Counted from the first letter of the stretch, positions 1 to 10,716 are shown. The stretch: 64,000 nucleotides of DNA from Kalaharituber pfeilii (GCA_015179045.1 WHUZ01000065.1:62001-126000); one strand, 5' to 3'. Numbers and translations: made by a program. Notes: a model not told the origin generated them from the letters alone.

Positions 1-87
1 GAAAGATTCCTATTTCTTGATGAAACCGATTGTGCAACTTATCATGACTTGGTCATGATAAAGGCCCTGCAGTCTTCTCATGAGTAG
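1..87 (+). CDS. C-terminal end of dispersed two-exon small-protein gene, copy 1 (cut by window edge)
   Basis: Function unknown. Reading from base 1, 28 codons end at TAG (85-87) and encode a tail with ERFLFLDETDCATYHDLV, clearly homologous to the C-termini of the genes at 35861-36334 (TDCATVYDLLMTKALLF) and 61971-62473 (TDCATVYDLLITKALLF). About 45 nt after the stop (TAGGGTC...) also resemble the 35861 copy, so the homology is genomic and not only protein level. The upstream exon lies outside the window. The copy differs at several motif residues (YH for VY, QSS for LLF) and could be a diverged paralogue or a pseudogene. Confidence 0.6.
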   Translation, partial: ERFLFLDETDCATYHDLVMIKALQSSHE

Positions 88-261
88 GGTCACATGCCTT
101 GCTTGGTTAGATTAGAAAGTATGATCACAAGTACTCCACCATCCATATTCACTTAGAAACGTCACCAACTAACAACACCCGTAACCTCTAGAACAGTACC
201 CATGGGCACAATTGCCTCTACTAACTGGTATCTATCAACTTTTTTTTCTTCTTGACGAAGG

Positions 262-504
262 GTCTCGATACTGGCGGGCATACTGGGGGGCAAGCGGCTG
301 AGAAGGTGGCAACACACAATTGGCAAAGCAGATGACTCGGAATGCCGGTGGTGCGGAGAAGAGGAGGAATCTACCGCACACGTGCTCAACAGGTGCAGGA
401 TATGGAAAAGAAAATGGCCAGGAGGGATGGCAGCCTTGATCGAGCCACCCAAGAACAGGGACACGGATCCTCTGGTAGACGTATTAGAATGGGCGGAACT
501 ATAG
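262..504 (+). pseudogene. LINE-A ORF2 C-terminus (zinc finger) fragment
   Basis: An 80-codon open stretch ending in TAG at 502-504 matches the C-terminus of the LINE-A ORF at 45-47 kb: VSILAGILGGKRLRRW, then a zinc-finger-like C-x2-C...H-x4-C (ECRWCGEEEES, HVLNRC), then KRKWPGG and DPLVDVLEW before the stop. A T-rich/A-rich stretch just upstream marks the broken 5' end. The 3' UTR runs to about 600 and begins the type A tail (cctcgcca) but breaks into other sequence. Confidence 0.7.
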
Positions 505-627
505 TTATCATCTATTACTTTCCTTACTTCTTTCATATAACTGATCATGGGCTGACGGAGACTATTTCCTTAAAACCTTTTCTTCTATATGTACTTAACC
601 TCGCCAAAGAAAAAATTTCTCATTTAG

Positions 628-1800
628 ATATCATAACTCGTATGATACCCTGGGGGCTACGACGAGATAATTACACACGAGATAGAAGGAGAAATCAAAA
701 AGAAAAATAAAGACTAAGTAAGATTAGTGAGCCGAGACACAAAACCCATCCCAAGCCGAAGTCTCATCTTTGTACCCACTTCATCAGTTCCACCCCTGAG
801 ACGGGTTCGTCTTGCTTTCCGGCTGGTGGCGTTTTGATTGCGCCCCATCCCCCGCCCACCTTTTCCTCCACCTCAGATCTGGCGGCATCTGGATCGCACG
901 CCTCACTGATCTAATCCTCCAGGCTAGTGAGCGGCACGAGCTAGCTCGAGCCTGGATTGATTATATACATAATATTGACAAACTAAACTAAACTAAGCTA
1001 AATTTTCATCTTTCTCACTACTATCAGCTAAATTGTGCATTTCGAAGTTGTTGGTAGGTCAGAATGAGCTCCAAGTCTCTAATTATTACTATATTAGGTA
1101 TTTACAGTTTATGAAACCTTGCACTGGCTAAGCATTTTAGCGAGCTGTCAAGAAAAACACAAGCATGATCTTGGCTCGTTTGAGCTCGAGCCAGCTCGAG
1201 CTCATGCCAGGCCAGCTCGAGCTGGCTCGGCTCGTGCCGCTCACTACTCCAGGCTCACAGGCCTTTCCCTCCCAGCGTACAAGGCTGCCTAGCTTCTGGA
1301 ATGGTCGATCAGGAGCTCTGGCCCAGCCTATTGATGTAACTTCGCTCATCCCCTTTTCGCTACTGCGCTCATGCCTGCCTCTGTTACCACTTCCTCTGAT
1401 AGGGAGAAGGGATGCCAGTCGTGCTGCACTATGTAGCTCCTCATTGCCTTTCAAACCCTTGTAGCCCTTGGCCCACATCACTGTCACATGCCAGCCCCTT
1501 GGCGACCCTTTCTTTGTGGTGGCCCGTCCGGTGTAGGTTTCCCTTCATCAGCCTCCAAACTGCTACCCGCACGTCCGTTAGGATCAAAAGTTCCTCCCCT
1601 TCCTCATCCTCTAGGATTTTGGCTATTGCCATAACCTCCGTATCATTAAATATGCCTCTCGCCCCTAGGTAACTGATTCCACCCTGCCTCTTCCAATATC
1701 GTGCTTTCGCCTTCCCGTTTCCATGGCGGTACTGGCGGATAGTCTTTGCTATGGTTGGGGACATCTGTACGCGGAGTGGGGCGAACATTTGGTTTCATGA
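628..1800 (-). mobile_element. LINE-A-type remnant (minus), RNase H part, split by a hAT MITE
   Basis: A decayed type A tail in minus orientation begins near 628. Minus-strand reading at 1788-1441 gives RNase H-like SYLGARGIFNDTEVMA and EELLILTDVRVAVWRL. The next part, in a shifted frame (1487-1260), gives MWAKGYKGLKGNEELHSAA, the degenerate WVKAHIGIKGNEEAD block. Frameshifts make it a pseudogene. The MITE at 925-1246 sits inside it. Confidence 0.6.
925..1246. mobile_element. hAT-like MITE, copy 1
   Basis: Non-coding 322-bp element with inverted ends TAGTGAGCGGCACGAGC / GCTCGTGCCGCTCACTA and a perfect 8-bp target duplication CTCCAGGC at 917-924 and 1247-1254. Subterminal regions carry repeated GAGCTCGAGC-type motifs. 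The interior is AT-rich and shared with copies 2 and 3. The 8-bp duplication and TAGTG terminus point to the hAT superfamily (inference). Confidence 0.85.
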
Positions 1801-1956
1801 CTAAGCACTAGTTATTTGATAGTTACATGCATTGTTCTGCCCGCTCCGCGGCGATTTGGGTTTCTTCCTACCACTCCAACTGCTGGTGTTCGCTGCTTCC
1901 CCTATACCAGTTGAACTTCTACTGCATTCTGCTCCTCATATTCATGTATGCCTGTT

Positions 1957-2179
1957 CACCGAAGAGGAGAGAAGGAGGGAGAGATCCGATTGAGGAGTTG
2001 ACGACGATGCTGGGGGAGTGAGAGAAGACCCCCGGGGGGGGGGTGGAGGAGGGGGTGGTGGTGGTGTGGGGAGTGAACCTAATTCTTCATCCATGTTATA
2101 TAATCATTCAGCTACAGAATCGCCATAGCCCGTAGGGCGGCCTGCGATTAGAGATATAAAAAAAAAAAAAAGAAAAAAA
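1957..2179 (+). mobile_element. 5'-truncated LINE-A tail with target duplication
   Basis: Insertion of ~223 bp flanked by ATGTATGCCTGTT at 1944-1956 and 2180-2192. It keeps the last codons of a LINE ORF (DPIEELTTMLGE stop), a very G-rich 3' UTR, a type A hairpin with an ATCGC/GCGAT outer stem, and an A tail. The base of the stem is A-T here instead of C-G. Confidence 0.85.
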
Positions 2180-2192
2180 ATGTATGCCTGTT

Positions 2193-3031
2193 GCATCGGT
2201 GGCACATATCGGTCGCTCAAATTGGTTGCACGAGATACGCTTCCTTTAGCATTACATTCTGTTTCTTCCGCATCTATTAATCATTTTTATTATCATTGTT
2301 TGCATACTATTAATGCATACAGTGAAGGGTTAACTGATGGTTTCATTCACATATATATGAAGATCCTAGATGAGTAACAGATACTAGTCAACGAAGTGGT
2401 AAAGGGGCATGCATAGGGGCCGTGCATATCTTTCCATTTTAGGTTAGCCGGTTTTCTATTTTGGTTACATTAACATGTACTATACCATATTCAGTAGATA
2501 CTAAAGGCGGACATTTCAACCCATAATCATATAAAACTTCTTATCTTTGATTGTCAGATCAATATTACAAAAAATTAAGTTAATAGGTATTGCTTCAAAA
2601 TATTATTTTCATTCACTAATTTATCAATATTTGATACAACCCTTATTTTATATATTTATTTTGGTTATGATTTGAGTGTTGAAGTTGGTGCGGAATTCGC
2701 TCCGCGTACACAGATGTCCCCAACCATGTTTAATCCCTGCGCATATCCCTGTTGTCGGATAATTGTCGGGCCCGGTCATGTATGTAGGTAGTTTTCTAGC
2801 TAGTAAAATAAGCTTTCGGATAGGGGGCTCTGCATATTACGCAATATGCAGTTTTTGGGAGACTAGTGTCCGAAGTTGATTAGGTCAAAGCTATTCGGGC
2901 AGCTTGACATAACGAATTTGGGTCTCTTCCACATCAGTATCTAGTACCTAAGTCTGTCCTACTGCGGGGAATAGAAATGCCAGCATGGGCAGAGCAGTAA
3001 TACAGTGCCTCAGGCTCGGACCGGAGTTTTC
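2193..3031. other. Non-coding stretch, nothing recognised
   Basis: Mostly AT-rich sequence with only short open frames. A GCGTACACAGATGTCCCCAA-like stretch near 2705 recalls sequence near 1755-1780 in reverse, so it may include decayed LINE material. No gene supported. Confidence 0.4.
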
Positions 3032-3048
3032 GGAGAAACAGGCTAGGC

Positions 3049-3112
3049 TTTTTTTTTTTTTTTTTTTTTTTGAGTCACGTAACCCCGCATACAGGCTACC
3101 AGCCTATGGCAG
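3049..3112 (-). mobile_element. Ultra-short retroinsertion, hairpin B (variant 2)
   Basis: Consists only of a T tract and the ~40-nt type B tail in minus orientation. It is flanked by GGAGAAACAGGC(T/A)AGGC, a 17-bp duplication with one mismatch, at 3032-3048 and 3113-3129. No coding sequence is carried. Confidence 0.9.
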
Positions 3113-3400
3113 GGAGAAACAGGCAAGGCCGGAGTTACAAGGGGAAGTTATGGCCGCGCCGGAGCTACGGAGATAGTGACAGCTGGAGGGATGTGACTGC
3201 CGAAGCTCCTAGAGGTCTGGTAAGCTAGCATCGATACTTTCTAGCAATTACAAGATACAGAAGGCGCGCAGGTTTGACTATAAGAAGGGCCAGCCAATAA
3301 TCCCACCGTGTTACGGTTTCTAATGATGACGTAGTAAATATGAGCGTGTAACATAGGACAACGCTTGGTGCTTCACCTTCGAGAGGGCAGCTTATTGGAT

Positions 3401-3985
3401 AATTTCTTTTTTCTTTTTTTTTTTTTTTTTTAATATCATTACTCGTATGCCGCCCTACGGGCTATGACGAGGTTTAGTTACATAGAGGAAGGTGGTTAGT
3501 GAAAAGGTAATGAAATAAACCCAAAGTCCTTCGTAAAAAAAGAAAACCCTGATTTGCGAAAGATAAGACATTCCAAAGGTCCTTAATGAGAAAAGAAAAC
3601 CCCCCCTGATATGATAAGAAATTATCGGTCCGCCTACTCCAGGATTTCCAACAGCGTGTCTCTGTCCCCATCTTTAGGGGGGTCCCGGATATCATTCTCC
3701 CCCCCCGGCCATTTTTTTTCTCCAGACTCTGCATGTGGTCATGGTGTGTGTGGTGGTCTCCAGTTCCTCCCCGCACCACCGGCATTCTGGGCTGTCCGCT
3801 TTCGCGATTTTGTGTCTCCAGTGTCTCAGTCCTTTGTTTCTGAGGATTCCGGCAAGGGTAGCGACCCTGGGTCCCAGGCGCTGTAGTGGTCGGTATCTGA
3901 GGCCTAGTCTGTTTCGCTCTGTGGCTCTTCTTGACATCGCAAGTTGTCGCATGCCTGTCAGTGACTATCTCGTCGATAATTTCAT
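3401..3985 (-). mobile_element. 5'-truncated LINE-A copy (zinc-finger end)
   Basis: Starts on the + strand with a T tract and type A hairpin, then runs into minus-strand coding sequence: TLAGILRNKGLRHWRHKI, then ECRWCGEELETTTH...C, then MAGGGE. The TTATTGGAT duplication at 3392-3400 and 3986-3994 fixes the ends. The coding frame is broken after the zinc finger. Confidence 0.8.
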
Positions 3986-4269
3986 TTATTGGATGGATAA
4001 GGATTTCGCCGGGTCGGTTTCTCGGATTTACTGGTAACTCGGCCTATCATTATTAATATCATATTGGACTTCACTTAATTTCTGACATCACACGGTACTA
4101 TTTCGGTCAGTGGAATAGTGCTCTGCAAGTGAATGCACACAAACCTGTCATACTGGATAAGGCTCGGGACCGGAAATCTTATGCAATATGACAGGTTTTG
4201 AAGCTTCCCCGGAATGTCTCCATCCAGTCACTTTTCTGACTGGATGGAAGTAGGGATAAAAGACGCTAG

Positions 4270-4614
4270 TAGTGAGCGGCACGAGCCGAGCCAGCTCGAG
4301 CTCAAACGAGCTAAGATCATGCTAGTGTTTTTCTTGCCAGCTCGCTAAAATGCTTAGCCAGTGCAAGGCTTCATAAACTGTAAATACCTAATATAGTAAT
4401 AATTAGAGACTTGGAGCTCATTCTGACCTACCAACAACTTCGAAATGCACAATTTAGCTGATAGTAGTGAGAAAGATGAAAATTTAGCTTAGTTTAGTTT
4501 AGTTTGTCAATATTATATATATAATCAATCTAGGCTCGAGCCGAGCTCACTTACCCACGAGCTGGCTCGAGCTCACTCTCGAGCTCGGCTCGAGCTAGCT
4601 CGTGCCGCTCACTA
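4270..4614. mobile_element. hAT-like MITE, copy 2
   Basis: 345 bp with TAGTGAGCGGCACGAG / CTCGTGCCGCTCACTA ends and a perfect 8-bp duplication GACGCTAG (4262-4269 and 4615-4622). The opposite inverted repeat of the host MULE (near 8564) still holds the empty site, proving insertion into the left end of the MULE. Confidence 0.9.
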
Positions 4615-4798
4615 GACGCTAGCTATATATGTATTTAAAGCATCCGCCAATCTACTAGTACATACAACCCATGTTCACACCCATGTTCACATCGTTGTCC
4701 CCCACGCCACAATACAAAGATGCATGGATATTTCGAAAAATTTGAACAATGCTTCCTTCACTGCCTCCCTTCTGCTACCGGTATTGCTTCAGCTTACA

Positions 4799-4893
4799 CC
4801 TCGTCTCATACAACCTCGCCTCATAGAACCTCGCCTCATAGAACCTCGCCTCATAGAACCTCGCTTCATACAACCTCGCCTAAAGCCTCGCCT
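4799..4893 (+). repeat. 15-bp tandem repeat in MULE 5' region
   Basis: About six copies of a unit like CCTCGCCTCATAGAA between the left inverted repeat and the first transposase exon. The outer copies are degenerate. Confidence 0.8.
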
Positions 4894-5823
4894 TACACTA
4901 TCTCGGCTCCAATCATCTCTTTTCAATGTCTGTATCTCTTCTCCGTGCCCACGAAATCATTGCTGCTATGCCGGCTGCATATTTAAAAAAGCCTGAGAAG
5001 GGTGAAAGATATGGGCTAAATCCCAGTGCTGCGAAAACCCGTTTGCAAGCTTATGCCTTTTCTCAAGGCTCCTTGATTTTAGTGGCAAGTGGCTCAGAGC
5101 AATGTGGAAGGATCCGCTATAGATGTGTCCACTATGGTAATGCTCCTCGCGATCGCTATAGTTTAACGGCCACTGCTGTGACCCAAAAGGAATATAAAGC
5201 GAGTGATGGTATGAGCAAGACTGACCCTGGAAAAATGCTTCGTCAACGCCAGGCCTTAGTAAGTCAATTATAAATATATCCATTTAGTTTGGATATTAAC
5301 TATTGAGGTAGCATCGACACCTCGGCTGCAAATGGGAGATATATATATCCCTACAGAAGGTGGAAAAGACCAGCAAAGGTAGTGTTCAAAAGGAATGGTT
5401 TATAAGAGTAAAGCAACTTGAGCATACCCATGAGATGGCAGAAAATTCATTTGATTATCTGGAATATTTTACATTCGACCAAGACTATGAGAAGCTTCTT
5501 GCAGAAGCTCATCGTCTTAAAGAAGCTAGTATTATTCATACACAAGCAAACAATATCCTTCTTGCACCTATTGGGCGTAAAGCCTATTACAACAATAGCA
5601 ATCCACGCAAACAAGTTGCTGATAGCATCTCACAAACTATGAATCGCATTTTTCAGTTATTAGACAATGCAAATATGCATTGTATTCCACACTATATAAC
5701 AATTCAGCAACAACAACTCAAACCCGAGGTCAAATACCTAGATGCCCTTTTCTTTACTGTTACGGCTAAGGTGGGACTTACTCGATAAGAAGAACACTTA
5801 CCCTGAACCATTAGTAAGACCAA

Positions 5824-6364
5824 TGCTGATAGGGCGGACTGATCACCCGTTAGGCTTGGCAGAAGGTTCTTTGTCTTTGTAGTGCTACGGAAGTGTGTGT
5901 CATTATTTATGGTAAGGTCTTCGGACCTCTAAGGCACTCAGTTTATGAAGCTAATATGCACACATGCATTAGTCCATATCATTATCTTATGTCTGTACTA
6001 TTTTGGCATGTTTCTGCTACGTGGACCTGTTAACACATATATTGGCAGTAATAAGGAATTGCTACGTTGCCAGTCATTTATTTATTTGTTGACTAATCAT
6101 GTATGACTGCGCTTAAGTCTATATAAGCGCCAGCTGGCGATAGCAGAGTTAAAGAAATCAAGACACTAGCGGTGTTCTAAGTTCTCTATAACTCTGAAAC
6201 CTATCGTTTCCTTATTACGCCCATGAATCGCTCCGCTCTGCTGCATGCCCACACCGAGTAGCTGCCCTTCCGGTCCACCGTATATACGCCTCCGTAGCCG
6301 TAACATCCATTTCCAGCGCACGGCGAAGCCGAGCCCCTCACGCCCATAATATTTACATCTAACA
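5824..6364. repeat. Probable solo LTR in MULE
   Basis: 541 bp starting TGCTGATAGGGCGGAC and ending ATCTAACA, with near-duplication ACCAA/GCCAA at 5819-5823 and 6365-6369. The transposase reading resumes on both sides. It contains a TATA-like TCTATATAAGC near 6118. One mismatch in the duplication and imperfect ends make the exact borders uncertain. Confidence 0.5.
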
Positions 6365-7732
6365 GCCAAATTCATCGAGCAAAACGCTTTGCATCCGGTT
6401 TCATAATCAAGTTGGATGCTACATTTCGTATGAATAAGTATAAGATACTCCTTCTATCAGTTGTTGGAGTTACCAACTCTGTGCTATGTTTCTTATTGGC
6501 TTATACTTTATTTGTAGTGAGAATACAGCTGACATTGAGCATGCTTTAAAAGCTATGCAGCAACTGATATGGAATGACTGCAAGCTACCAAGTGTTTGTA
6601 TAACTGATCAAGAACTAGCTCTATAAAGTGCAATTGCGAGTATTCATCCTAAAATGAAACATCAGTTATGTACTTAGCATATGTTTCAAAATATCTGAAA
6701 CTGGGTCTGTGCAGTACCTAAGAGAATAACATCTGAGGTTGCAAGTGAGGATGCACTAAAGATTGTTCGTCTGCATGTTTGGGCTTGGATACAGTGTATA
6801 TCTTGGGAAACTTTTGAAAAAGTCTTCAATAATATGCAAGAGGTGTTACTACCTGTTGAACGTCAGTATATTGATGAGTTTTGGCTTCCTAAAACACATC
6901 AAGTACTTCAAATTCATACACGCAACTATAGAAATCTTGGTTGCTATAGTACACAGCGAGCTGAAGGTCTTCATCCTACAATTAAAGCATTCTTAGATCC
7001 AAGGCATAATTTTGATGAAGCTGTTCATCATCTAGTAAGTATTTCTTCTAATCTATATCTCTAAAAAAAAAAAAAAAAAAAAAAAAAGAACTATACAAGT
7101 ATAACTAATATATACAAAGGTACGGTACTTCAATAAAGTCAGTAATGATACTTTATTGGCCAAGAACCGCAGTCGCCTTAAGCGTCATTGGCCACTTCAT
7201 CTAGACAGTACTGGTATCGGAACATTTTCACAGTTACAGGGGCATGTTACTATGTATTGTATCGACATATTAAAATATGAATGGCAAGCAGCATTATCTC
7301 CTACTTACCAGAACTCTGATTCTGCTAAAGATATGGGAATACTCCTTGTACTACATGCTCGATTATTATCTAATATGCTATCCCGTGTCAACACTTTCTG
7401 CATACATTTTTTCTTCTTGAGGAGTCTATCCCACTTTTACTTATTCATCCTTGTTGGCATCTCAACAAATCGGCATGGGATCCATATCAACACTGGACTA
7501 TGACTCTTGACAATACTCAGACCTCATTATCCACTCCACTTCTAACACCTAATCTCTTACCTGACCCGCAAGGTCGATACAACTTTGTTCAGACAACATA
7601 CAATCTCGAGAGTCATTTTGCAGCACAACCTGCTCATATAGCAGCACATCAAGTTCGAGAGTTTCAACAAACTGTTCAAGCATTGCAAACTCGTTGGAAA
7701 ACTCCCACTTTCCCAACTACAATTTTACCTTC

Positions 7733-8107
7733 TGTAACGGGATATTGTATAGCGAGCCGGGTAAATAGCTTCACGCTAAAAGGTGGCCTCTGACAAGCAT
7801 TTCAGGATGTCAGTACAATACATACGAGTAAAAAGGATGCGACCTGAGTGTGTATTGCAGTCTCAAAAGTGTATATAAGTGGTGTTCATGGCTGTGTGTT
7901 CCCCGTTCCTTTTCTCTTTATGCAACCTCTTGTATTTAGTTTCTACTAAGTAGAGTAGTTACCTGCTGTGCCGACCCGCTGAACTGCTGTACTGCTGTGA
8001 ACCGCCTTACCGCTGCGAACTGCTGAACCGTCGCCTGCCGCCTCCTGCCTGCCTGCGCTCCGTAGATCACCGTCATCCACGGGCACTAGAACACGACTGC
8101 CGTTACA
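7733..8107. repeat. Solo LTR with 5-bp duplication
   Basis: 375 bp beginning TGTAACGG and ending CCGTTACA (8-bp perfect inverted ends), flanked by CCTTC at 7728-7732 and 8108-8112. It interrupts the MULE transposase. The internal region of the parent retrotransposon is absent, consistent with LTR-LTR recombination. Confidence 0.9.
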
Positions 8108-8849
8108 CCTTCTCCAGAACCAAGCTTCCGGACCCAGTTTCGAATAGCATCTGGTACCCCAACCTCACATAACCCAAAGACAAAAGGCACTGCTCGTGGG
8201 CCTACTGGTGCTAAAGTGGCTGAAGCTGAGTTAGCTAAATGGCGAGCTATCCAAGAACGTGATAATATTGCTGAAAATTATACTCAGGATGTGATCATTC
8301 TGCACTCACGGCGAAAAGTGGCTGAAATGCCGGAAGATCATGAAATTCAGGAGTGTGATGATAGTGCAGATAATCACACTCAGGATGTGATTGTTCTGCA
8401 GTCAGTGCAGTCACGTAGGATAGTTCAGGAGGATACTGAAGTAGATATCCAAGTACTGGATTAGGTGGTCTGGTGGTGTGGTGGATAACGATGTGAACAT
8501 GGGTGTGAACATGGGTTGTATGTAATAGACTAGCGGATGCTTTAAATATATATATAGCTAGCGCCTTTTATCCCTACTTCCATCCAGTCAGAAAAGCTGG
8601 ATGGAGACATTCCGGAAGCTTCCCAACATCGCTCTCAAATATGACAGATTATCCGGTATGACAGGTTGGGCCGGAGAGATCAATTTTCGAGGTAAATATG
8701 GTGATGTGCATCAACAAGGGACCAGTTGTTACATTCGCCCGCTTGCTGACTAATATGACAAAAATTGTCTTGTTCCCCTTGTACTGTTGTCGCCTGCTCA
8801 CCCCTGAGCCCACAACTTCGCAAATTCAGTACCACATATCCCTATAACG

Positions 8850-8920
8850 AACAGGAATCGCGGCCACTCGTCGTAAGTACTGCTGGTTACGCCTCGCGCC
8901 GGATTGAACCCAGTCGCATC
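8850..8920 (+). repeat. Leader repeat, inverted partner at 12262-12335
   Basis: About 71 bp (CAGGAATCGCGGCCACTCG ... CCCAGTCGCAT) recur in reverse orientation at 12262-12335 with a few mismatches. It lies directly before the ankyrin reading frame and contains a GTAAGT at 8873, so it could be an exon/intron border of a gene leader or the end of an inverted-repeat element. Confidence 0.7.
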
Positions 8921-8922
8921 TC

Positions 8923-9705
8923 ATGCTTCTCGATGCTGTTCAAGTGAACAGCATCAATTACATACTAGCAAGAGAAAATTTTTTACCTAAAACACTTTCT
9001 AAGGCATTGGATGAGGCAGCCCGAAATGGACACATAAAGGCGTGGAAACGACTCCAAGAGAGAAGCGTCGAGAAAAATCAGGATGAACTCTTGCGTTGGG
9101 CAGCAAAACAAGGCTATGTCAAGGTTGTAAAGCAGCTCCTAGAAGCAGGAGCAGAGGTCAACAGAGCAGATGACGATGGGAAGACACTCTTGCACAGGGC
9201 TGCAGCAAATGGCCACATTGAGGTTGCAAAGCAGCTCCTAGAGGCAGGAGCAGAGGTCAACAGAGGCGATAAATTTAGGATGACACCCTTGTACAGGGCT
9301 GCAGCAGCTGGCCACATTGAGGTTGCAAAGCAGCTCCTAGAAGCAGGAGCAGAGGTCAACAGAGCCGATGACGATGGAGAGACACCCTTGCACAGGGCTG
9401 CAGCAAATGGCCACATTGAGGTTGTAACGCAGCTCCTAGAAGCAGGAGCAGAGGTCAACAGAGCCGATGACGATGGAAAGACACCCTTGCACTACGCTGC
9501 AGCAGCTGGCCACATTGAGGGTGTAAAGCAGCTCCTAGAAGCAGGAGCAGAGGTCAACAGAGCCGATGACGATGGGAAGACACCCTTGCACAGGGCTGCA
9601 GCAAATGGCCACATTGAGGTTGTAACGCAGCTCCTAGAAGCAGGAGCAGAGGCCAACAGAGCCGATAAATGTAGGGCGACACCCTTGCACTACGCTGCAG
9701 CATAG
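8923..9705 (+). CDS. Ankyrin-repeat protein, truncated by MITE
   Basis: The 260-residue frame starts at ATG 8923 (MLLDAVQVNSINYILAR). After a ~45-residue N-terminal part come six 33-residue ankyrin repeats and the start of a seventh. Each repeat has TPLHRAAANGHIEV(V/A) followed by QLLEAGAEVNRADDDGK. Repeats are nearly identical at DNA level (99-bp periodicity), which suggests recent unequal exchange or conversion. Ankyrin arrays mediate protein-protein binding. No catalytic or membrane segment is visible, so the partner is unknown. The TAG stop is created by the first bases of the MITE at 9703, so the natural C-terminus is missing. An upstream exon is possible, since the leader has a GTAAGT at 8873. 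In F-type fungal NLR and ankyrin proteins such near-identical repeats often form the sensor end, but nothing here shows an N-terminal effector domain. Confidence 0.75.
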   Translation: MLLDAVQVNSINYILARENFLPKTLSKALDEAARNGHIKAWKRLQERSVEKNQDELLRWAAKQGYVKVVKQLLEAGAEVNRADDDGKTLLHRAAANGHIEVAKQLLEAGAEVNRGDKFRMTPLYRAAAAGHIEVAKQLLEAGAEVNRADDDGETPLHRAAANGHIEVVTQLLEAGAEVNRADDDGKTPLHYAAAAGHIEGVKQLLEAGAEVNRADDDGKTPLHRAAANGHIEVVTQLLEAGAEANRADKCRATPLHYAAA

Positions 9706-10076
9706 TGAGGGGCACGAGCTAGCTCGAGCCGAGCTGGAGGGTGAGCTCGAGCCAGCTCGTGAGTAAGTGAGCTCGGCTCGAGCTGGCTCGAGCTGGCGTG
9801 GCATGAGCTCGAGCCTGGATTGATTATATACATAATATTGACAAACTAAAATAAACTAAGCTAAATTTTCATCTTTCTCACTACTATCAGCTAAATTGTG
9901 CATTTCGAAGTTGTTGGTAGGTCAGAATGAGCTCCAAGTCTCTAATTATTACTATATTAGATATTTACAGTTTATGAAACCTTGCACTGGCTAAGCATTT
10001 TAGCTAGCTGTCAAGAAAAACACAAGCATAATCTTAGCTCGTTTGAGCTCGAGCCAGCGGCTCGTGCCGCTCACTA
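9703..10076. mobile_element. hAT-like MITE, copy 3, at a rearranged junction
   Basis: 374 bp with TAGTGAGGGGCACGAGC and GGCTCGTGCCGCTCACTA ends and the same AT-rich core as copies 1 and 2. Flanking octamers differ (CTGCAGCA left, GATGCCAG right), so no target duplication remains. The left flank is ankyrin coding sequence and the right flank is helicase coding sequence. Confidence 0.85.
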
Positions 10077-10077
10077 G

Positions 10078-10716
10078 ATGCCAGTAATAATCAATCAAAA
10101 TGTTCATGTTATGTTGGGACTTGTGAACGGAAAAGAAGGAATTGCTATGGACATTGTTCTGGATGAGTGTTCAAGTGTTTATGCTTTGAATCAGTCTAAT
10201 ATTGATCTGCCAGAAATTCTTCAAGGACAGGATATATGGATCGTTGACAGGCCACCAAAGTGTCTTTTTGTACAGGTACAGGATGCTCGATTTAAGCCAC
10301 TTTCAGGGTTATCGGAGGGTATGGTGCCAGTGTATCCCCAAACCTTCACAGTACACATGCCAGATCAACGAAATAAACGAGAGAAGGTCAAAGTACGGCG
10401 GTTTCAAATACCATGTTGCCCCGGGTTTGCAATCACTGATTATAAGGCACAAGGAAGAACATTTGACAATATTTTAGTTGACTTAGAGTCAACCAATTCA
10501 TTTGGGCAACATCGTACGTTCACGGCGGTATATGTGGCATTATCAAGATGCCGTAGTCTAGATGGTCTCAATTTTTTGAGAGGGTTTCGACTCAACTTTC
10601 GAGATAAGGTTTTTTTTGCACGACCAGATGATGCTCTGTTGGATGAGATGAAGCGACTTCACAACCTGGAGCTAAAAACTAATACGCTGGATTACGAGCA
10701 ATTAGGCACAATATAG
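10078..10716 (+). pseudogene. C-terminal fragment of PIF1/Helitron-type helicase
   Basis: 212 codons from ATG 10078 to TAG 10716. The sequence starts MPVIINQNVHVMLGLVNG, the typical post-motif region of PIF1-like helicases (NLD/NQ...GLVNGxxG). ITDYKAQGRTFDNILVDLE follows, corresponding to helicase motif V, then AVYVALSRCRSLDGLNFLRG, motif VI with the conserved Arg. Walker A/B motifs, and the Rep nuclease if this was a Helitron, are missing upstream because the frame begins right at the MITE edge. A complete enzyme would unwind DNA 5'-3' using ATP. This fragment lacks the ATP-binding half and cannot. A host PIF1 paralogue is an alternative source. Confidence 0.7.

Larger units (their letters stand above)
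4926..8464 (+). pseudogene. FAR1/MULE-family transposase, degenerate
   Basis: Exon 1 (4926-5258) has a FAR1-like DNA-binding domain: LQAYAFSQGSLILVASGSE then GRIRYRCVHYG. A plausible intron (GTAAGT 5259 to CTACAG 5356) joins KVEKTSKGSVQKEWFIRVKQ and LEHTHEM. A solo LTR interrupts at 5824-6364, after which LDATFRMNKYK marks the first catalytic Asp of the MULE domain. TDQELAL follows, then a stop, then HMFQNI with further stops, then NYRNLGCYSTQRAEGLHP. A 26-A run at 7060 and a second LTR at 7733-8107 break the 3' half. The C-terminal KTKGTARGPTG tail ends at 8464. By analogy with the better copy at 24191-26362, the intact protein would bind the element ends and catalyse cut-and-paste transposition. 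Multiple stops make this copy inactive. Confidence 0.7.
4142..8667 (+). mobile_element. MULE-type DNA transposon with long inverted ends
   Basis: The ends AACCTGTCATACTGGATAA (4142) and TTATCCGGTATGACAGGTT (to 8667) begin ~230-bp imperfect inverted repeats. These share the CCATCCAG...CTGGATGG block, GGATGCTTTAAATA and the ACCCATGTTCACACCCATG motif. Between them lies a broken FAR1/MULE transposase. The element was later hit by a hAT MITE (4270-4614) and two LTR insertions. No convincing 8-10-bp target duplication is visible. Confidence 0.75.
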
